DNA of 19,299 nucleotides from JBCBRD01 sp039819785. Its GTDB lineage: Bacteria; Pseudomonadota; Alphaproteobacteria; Rhizobiales; Hyphomicrobiaceae. Made by a program: the position numbers and the translations under genes. Below, piece after piece: positions 16,344 through 19,299 of this stretch (positions are counted from its first letter, which is position 1; the number at the start of each line of letters is the position of its first letter). The notes below the pieces were generated by a model that saw only the letters and a list, made by a program, of their open reading frames with translations, made no database searches and was not told the origin of the DNA. The stretch covers positions 1-19,299 of the forward strand of contig JBCBRH010000050.1 of the NCBI GenBank assembly GCA_039819785.1, in the 5' to 3' direction.

Positions 16344-17561
16344 ATGTCGATGTCGGGCCAAAGTGCCAGGTTTCCGGTTTGGGCGATTGTCCTGGCTGCT
16401 GCGACCATTGCCGCGGTTGGCATGGGGTTACGCCAGTCCATGGCATTGTTCCTGGTTCCGATCAGCTTGGAGCTTGGCACGGGACGGGAAGCGTTTGCCT
16501 TGTCGGTTGCCATTTCAAACATCGTCTGGGGTGTGGCAGCCCCCTTTACGGGTGCGTTTTCTGACCGATATGGAACCGGAAAGGTTGTCGCGTTTGGTGC
16601 GGTCAACACCGTTATTGGCTTGGTTCTTCTCAGTGCCGCGACGACCGAAGCCTATGTGCTGGCTGCTGGTTTTTTTCTTGGTCTTGGGGTTGCCGGTGCT
16701 GGTGTTAACGCGGTGGTGGGCGCCGTTGGCCGGGCCGCGAAACCGGAAGACCGTACGGCTGCCATCGCGGCCATCGGTATGGGAAGCGGCATCGGCATCC
16801 TGCTGGTGTTGCCCTACACCCACGTCTTGATGTCAGCCTTTGATTGGCGGGCAAGCCTCCTGGTTCTCGCGGCCACAGCTGCTTTGATCCTTCCGTTGGC
16901 GCTGGTGGTCAGTGGTCGTCCGGGTGAACTTGATGAAAGTGTTTTCCCGCAGTCACTCGGGGCAGCTCTGCGTGAGGCGTTTTCCTATCCTAGCTTCTGG
17001 ATGCTGAATGCCGGGTTCTTTGTCTGCGGGTTTCATGTGGTGTTTTACGGCACGCATCTACCGGCGTTCGTCAGCGATCAGGGACTTGGGCAAGAGGTTG
17101 CGGTATGGGGGCTGACGGCCGTTGGCGTCGGTAATCTGGTGGGCACATATCTGGCCGGTCAGTGGGGCCGTTATTATCCGAAACGCTATGGGCTGGCGCT
17201 GATCTACGGGGGGCGGGCCATTGTCTTTCTGGGCTTTTTGTATTTGCCGATTACGGCCACGAGCGTCATTGCGCTCAGTGGGGCGCTGGGCCTTTTGTGG
17301 CTCTCCACTATTCCGCTGACGAGCGGGCTCGTGGCGACGTTCTTTGGTCCAAGGTGGATGACGATGCTGTACGGCATTGTCTTCCTGTCTCATCAATTGG
17401 GCTCATTTCTCGGTGTTTGGCTGGCCGGTGCTCTTTATGACCGGTTGCAATCGTATGATATGATGTGGTGGATTTCGGTTGGACTGGGCGTTTTTGCAGC
17501 CTTGATCCACTGGCCGATCGAAGAGCGAACCGTTTTGCGGACGCAAGCTGCAGCTCGCTAA
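16344..17561 (+). CDS. Major facilitator superfamily transporter
   Basis: This 405-residue protein has about twelve hydrophobic segments. The first loop after helix 2 carries DRYGTGKV, which resembles the MFS motif A (G-x3-D-R-x-G-x-R/K). The sequence GMGLRQSMALFLVPISLELG in helix 1 and the following loop recalls the monocarboxylate/OFA-type MFS group. It should be an inner-membrane secondary transporter of an unknown small organic anion or drug. AAGG lies about ten bases before the ATG; a second in-frame ATG two codons later (16350) is also possible. It follows the metallophosphoesterase closely, and a small membrane protein gene follows it. The substrate is not inferable from this. Confidence 0.93.
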   Translation: MSMSGQSARFPVWAIVLAAATIAAVGMGLRQSMALFLVPISLELGTGREAFALSVAISNIVWGVAAPFTGAFSDRYGTGKVVAFGAVNTVIGLVLLSAATTEAYVLAAGFFLGLGVAGAGVNAVVGAVGRAAKPEDRTAAIAAIGMGSGIGILLVLPYTHVLMSAFDWRASLLVLAATAALILPLALVVSGRPGELDESVFPQSLGAALREAFSYPSFWMLNAGFFVCGFHVVFYGTHLPAFVSDQGLGQEVAVWGLTAVGVGNLVGTYLAGQWGRYYPKRYGLALIYGGRAIVFLGFLYLPITATSVIALSGALGLLWLSTIPLTSGLVATFFGPRWMTMLYGIVFLSHQLGSFLGVWLAGALYDRLQSYDMMWWISVGLGVFAALIHWPIEERTVLRTQAAAR

Positions 17562-17603
17562 CGGGTTGGTTTCTTGCGTGTTCGGAACACATGCTGGGTT
17601 TTG

Positions 17604-17798
17604 ATGGATATGGCTGAGGTCAATACAACGTCTGCTGGCAATGAAGTCGCCCACAACGATTTGGCGATGCCACGCGCTGTGCGAATGGTTGTGTGGAGCG
17701 TGGTTGCGCTGGCCGTTTCGGGTGGGCTCTATCTGATTGCCGTCCGGGGTGAGGCCTTGTTGCTCGACCTGGGTAAGCTGGCTGCGATGTGTTTTTGA
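17604..17798 (+). CDS. Small single-helix membrane protein (64 residues)
   Basis: The frame opens at 17574, but MDMAEVNT at 17604 is the more natural start; 17610 is also possible. After a polar leader, residues 27-47 form one helix (MVVWSVVALAVSGGLYLIAV), followed by VRGEALLLDLGKLAAMCF. This C-terminal pattern, with LIAVRG then LLLDL, resembles small proteins seen in related alphaproteobacteria, which supports a real gene. I know no function. It follows the MFS gene by about 40 bases and may be the last gene of that operon; a hairpin lies just beyond it. The ribosome binding site is weak. Confidence 0.6.
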   Translation: MDMAEVNTTSAGNEVAHNDLAMPRAVRMVVWSVVALAVSGGLYLIAVRGEALLLDLGKLAAMCF

Positions 17799-17806
17799 GA
17801 AGCCTG

Positions 17807-17833
17807 ACTGTGGGTCCCTGTGAGGGACAGTCT
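17807..17833 (+). terminator. Hairpin after the small membrane protein gene
   Basis: GTCCCT (17815-17820), loop GTG, and AGGGAC (17824-17829) form a perfect 6-bp stem. An outer 4-bp GACT/AGTC stem is separated from it by a GTGG bulge on the 5' side. No T run follows, so termination is only possible, not shown. Confidence 0.4.
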
Positions 17834-17965
17834 CGCCCGCGTTGACGCGGTCTGGTATCGCGCCTGCCGCCGCTTCATAGAACTGCCGTTCAACGACGCT
17901 AGGATCGGACACGCCTGGGATCTTAACCACGGTGATGCTGAGCCTTGATCTGGAGAATTCGACCC

Positions 17966-19207
17966 ATGTCCGATGATGCGTCTGATACCAAAACGGGTGA
18001 GAAGTCGACGGATCATAAGGCCGTGCCAGGGCTGCCGCCGGGATTGGTGGCTGGTGCCCTGTTGAGTGTTCCTATTGCAGTGGTGTTGTTTGGGGCATTC
18101 CTTCTGGTGCGTTCAGCGGTTGAGGTTGAAGCACCGGAGCAGCCTTCCGCGTCCGTGGGCAGCACGGTGATCTCGGACGCAAAGACGTCAGTGAGTGTCG
18201 CGTCACCAGATGAAAGCAGCTCGATTGCACTGCCGGATGTAACGCCTGCCACACCCTGGCTGCCCGTGACAGATCAACAGGTCCTCACGCGCATCGGGAT
18301 TGGGAGTTGCTTGTCGCAACGGCATCCTCAGCCCATCTGGAACGGTGTTCTTGGTCTTGAGAAACGCCCCGACCTTTTCTTGATGATCGGCGACAATGTC
18401 TATGGTGATATCAAGTCACCTGACGGGCGCGAACTGGTCGAGGCTTACCGCACACAGGGGAGCCAGCCTGAATTTGCACAGGCGCGTGCAGCGCTGCCGA
18501 TGCTGGCCACCTGGGATGATCACGATTATGGCCGGAACGATGGCGGGGGCGACTTCGGCAAAAAGGCGATGGCTGGCAGTCTGTTCCAGGACTTCTGGCA
18601 GATCGAGACGGGTCGGCCTGCTGACGAAGGCATCTATTATGCGCGCATCATTGGGCCGGAAGGACGCCGTGTTCAGCTGATTTTTCTTGATACGCGTTCC
18701 TTCCGTGGGCCACTGACACGGAAGACGGCATCGTTCCCCCATTGGGGCCGCTATGAACCGAGTTCTGCTCCCACACAGGTGATGTTGGGAGATGCGCAAT
18801 GGGCATGGTTTGAAGGTGAACTGAAAAAGCCAGCCGAGATCCGGGTGATTGTGTCGTCCGTGCAGGTGCTTGCGGAAGGGCATGGTTTTGAGCGATGGGG
18901 TAACCTGCCCGCTGAACGTGAACGGCTGATGCGTGTGCTCAATGCGACCGGCGCAAAAGGCGTCATTTTTGTTTCCGGTGACCGGCATGCCGGCGCGCTG
19001 TATGCTCAGGATCTGAGTGAATTGGCGTCTGATGGTGACCCATCAACCGACGCCACCGACCAGATCATTCCCGAACTGACCACCAGTTCACTTAATCGGT
19101 CTTACGGGCCGTCAAAAGATGCTCCGCATCCCACACGTTTGTCACCTATTCTCCACCAAGAGAACTTCGGCCTGATCGATGTGAACTGGTGGTCAGTTCG
19201 GGAATGA
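17966..19207 (+). CDS. PhoD-like alkaline phosphatase, 3' end unreliable
   Basis: The start is set at 17966 because GGAG (17952-17955) precedes it, although the frame opens at 17945. The apparent protein has 413 residues. Residues 25-49 are a hydrophobic helix, so the protein is likely membrane-anchored with the enzyme domain outside the cytosol. After a Ser/Pro-rich linker come GSC (113-115), metal-binding GDNVYGD (142-148), WDDHDYGRND (183-192) and SGDRHAG (337-343), the order and motifs of PhoD-type phosphatase/phosphodiesterases. The residues GLIDVNWW (402-409) are a normal C-terminal motif, but the next four (SVRE) and the stop lie in an inverted copy of earlier gene sequence (see repeat at 18973-19299). 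The true gene therefore probably continues for some tens of residues beyond what is shown. Confidence 0.9.
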   Translation: MSDDASDTKTGEKSTDHKAVPGLPPGLVAGALLSVPIAVVLFGAFLLVRSAVEVEAPEQPSASVGSTVISDAKTSVSVASPDESSSIALPDVTPATPWLPVTDQQVLTRIGIGSCLSQRHPQPIWNGVLGLEKRPDLFLMIGDNVYGDIKSPDGRELVEAYRTQGSQPEFAQARAALPMLATWDDHDYGRNDGGGDFGKKAMAGSLFQDFWQIETGRPADEGIYYARIIGPEGRRVQLIFLDTRSFRGPLTRKTASFPHWGRYEPSSAPTQVMLGDAQWAWFEGELKKPAEIRVIVSSVQVLAEGHGFERWGNLPAERERLMRVLNATGAKGVIFVSGDRHAGALYAQDLSELASDGDPSTDATDQIIPELTTSSLNRSYGPSKDAPHPTRLSPILHQENFGLIDVNWWSVRE

Positions 19208-19299
19208 TCTGGTCGGTGGCGTCGGTTGATGGGTCACCATCAGACGCCAATTCACTCAGATCCTGAGCATACAGCGCGCCGGCATGCCGGTCACCGGAA
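18973..19299. repeat. Perfect 119-base inverted repeat at the window end (likely fold-back chimera)
   Basis: Bases 19181-19299 are the exact reverse complement of 18973-19091, with 89 bases (19092-19180) between the arms. I compared the arms base by base; the first mismatch is at 19092 versus 19180. The join coincides with GTGAACTGGTGG (19181-19192), whose reverse complement CCACCAGTTCAC is at 19080-19091. Both arms lie inside, or run off the end of, the PhoD-like gene, and the right arm stops exactly at the window edge. Perfect identity plus microhomology fits a template-switch artifact in amplification or assembly better than a biological repeat. Confidence 0.93.

Noticed and set aside
18973..19299. 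Inverted repeats of an insertion sequence or integron-like element
   Set aside because: The arms are gene-internal sequence of the PhoD-like gene, there is no transposase, and the 89-base spacer is the same gene. An artifact explains it better.

Overview
The window looks like chromosomal DNA of an alphaproteobacterium, most likely of the Rhizobiales/Hyphomicrobiales type. The evidence is a CIRCE-controlled groES-groEL pair with rhizobial-style GroEL, the serC-serA operon behind a leader resembling the alphaproteobacterial serC-leader RNA, purA a few genes downstream of serA, and a dispersed GAGCATGTTC...GAACATGCTC palindrome of the kind scattered through rhizobial genomes. Most of the window is housekeeping or ordinary accessory content. 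I see no phage, transposon, CRISPR array, tRNA or rRNA.

Layout. 1-62: first copy of a palindromic dispersed repeat. 122-2381 (minus): groEL terminator, groEL, groES, CIRCE operator and sigma-70-like promoter. 2682-3767 (plus): Old Yellow Enzyme family ene-reductase. 3859-3959: strong hairpin followed by the second, decayed repeat copy, which touches the stop codon of the next minus-strand gene. 3956-5633 (minus): two-gene membrane operon, a small inner-membrane protein overlapping a HlyD-type adaptor. 5932-6513 (plus): small PH-domain membrane protein. 6842-9938 (plus): serC leader, serC, serA and a rho-independent terminator, forming the serine biosynthesis operon. 10045-12295 (plus): exported DUF4139 (MuiA-like) protein and a small two-helix membrane protein. 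12486-13940 (plus): a short repeat/hairpin region with a possible promoter, then purA. 13981-14975 (minus): overlapping Nudix and GNAT genes. 15231-17798 (plus): metallophosphoesterase, MFS transporter and a 64-residue membrane protein. 17966-19207 (plus): PhoD-like phosphatase.

How the genes work together. SerC and SerA catalyse consecutive steps from 3-phosphoglycerate to phosphoserine. GroES and GroEL form the chaperonin, with HrcA-type repression expected at CIRCE. The HlyD/small membrane protein pair probably forms part of an envelope export or stress system of unknown substrate.

The most striking signal is at the right end. The last 119 bases (19181-19299) are a perfect reverse complement of 18973-19091, with only 89 bases between the arms, and the join sits on a 12-base microhomology. 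The last four codons and stop of the PhoD-like gene lie in the inverted copy. The simplest reading is a fold-back chimera at a contig end, from amplification or assembly, so the 3' end of that gene should not be trusted. Apart from this, the window seems conventional, and I do not claim a new biological system in it.
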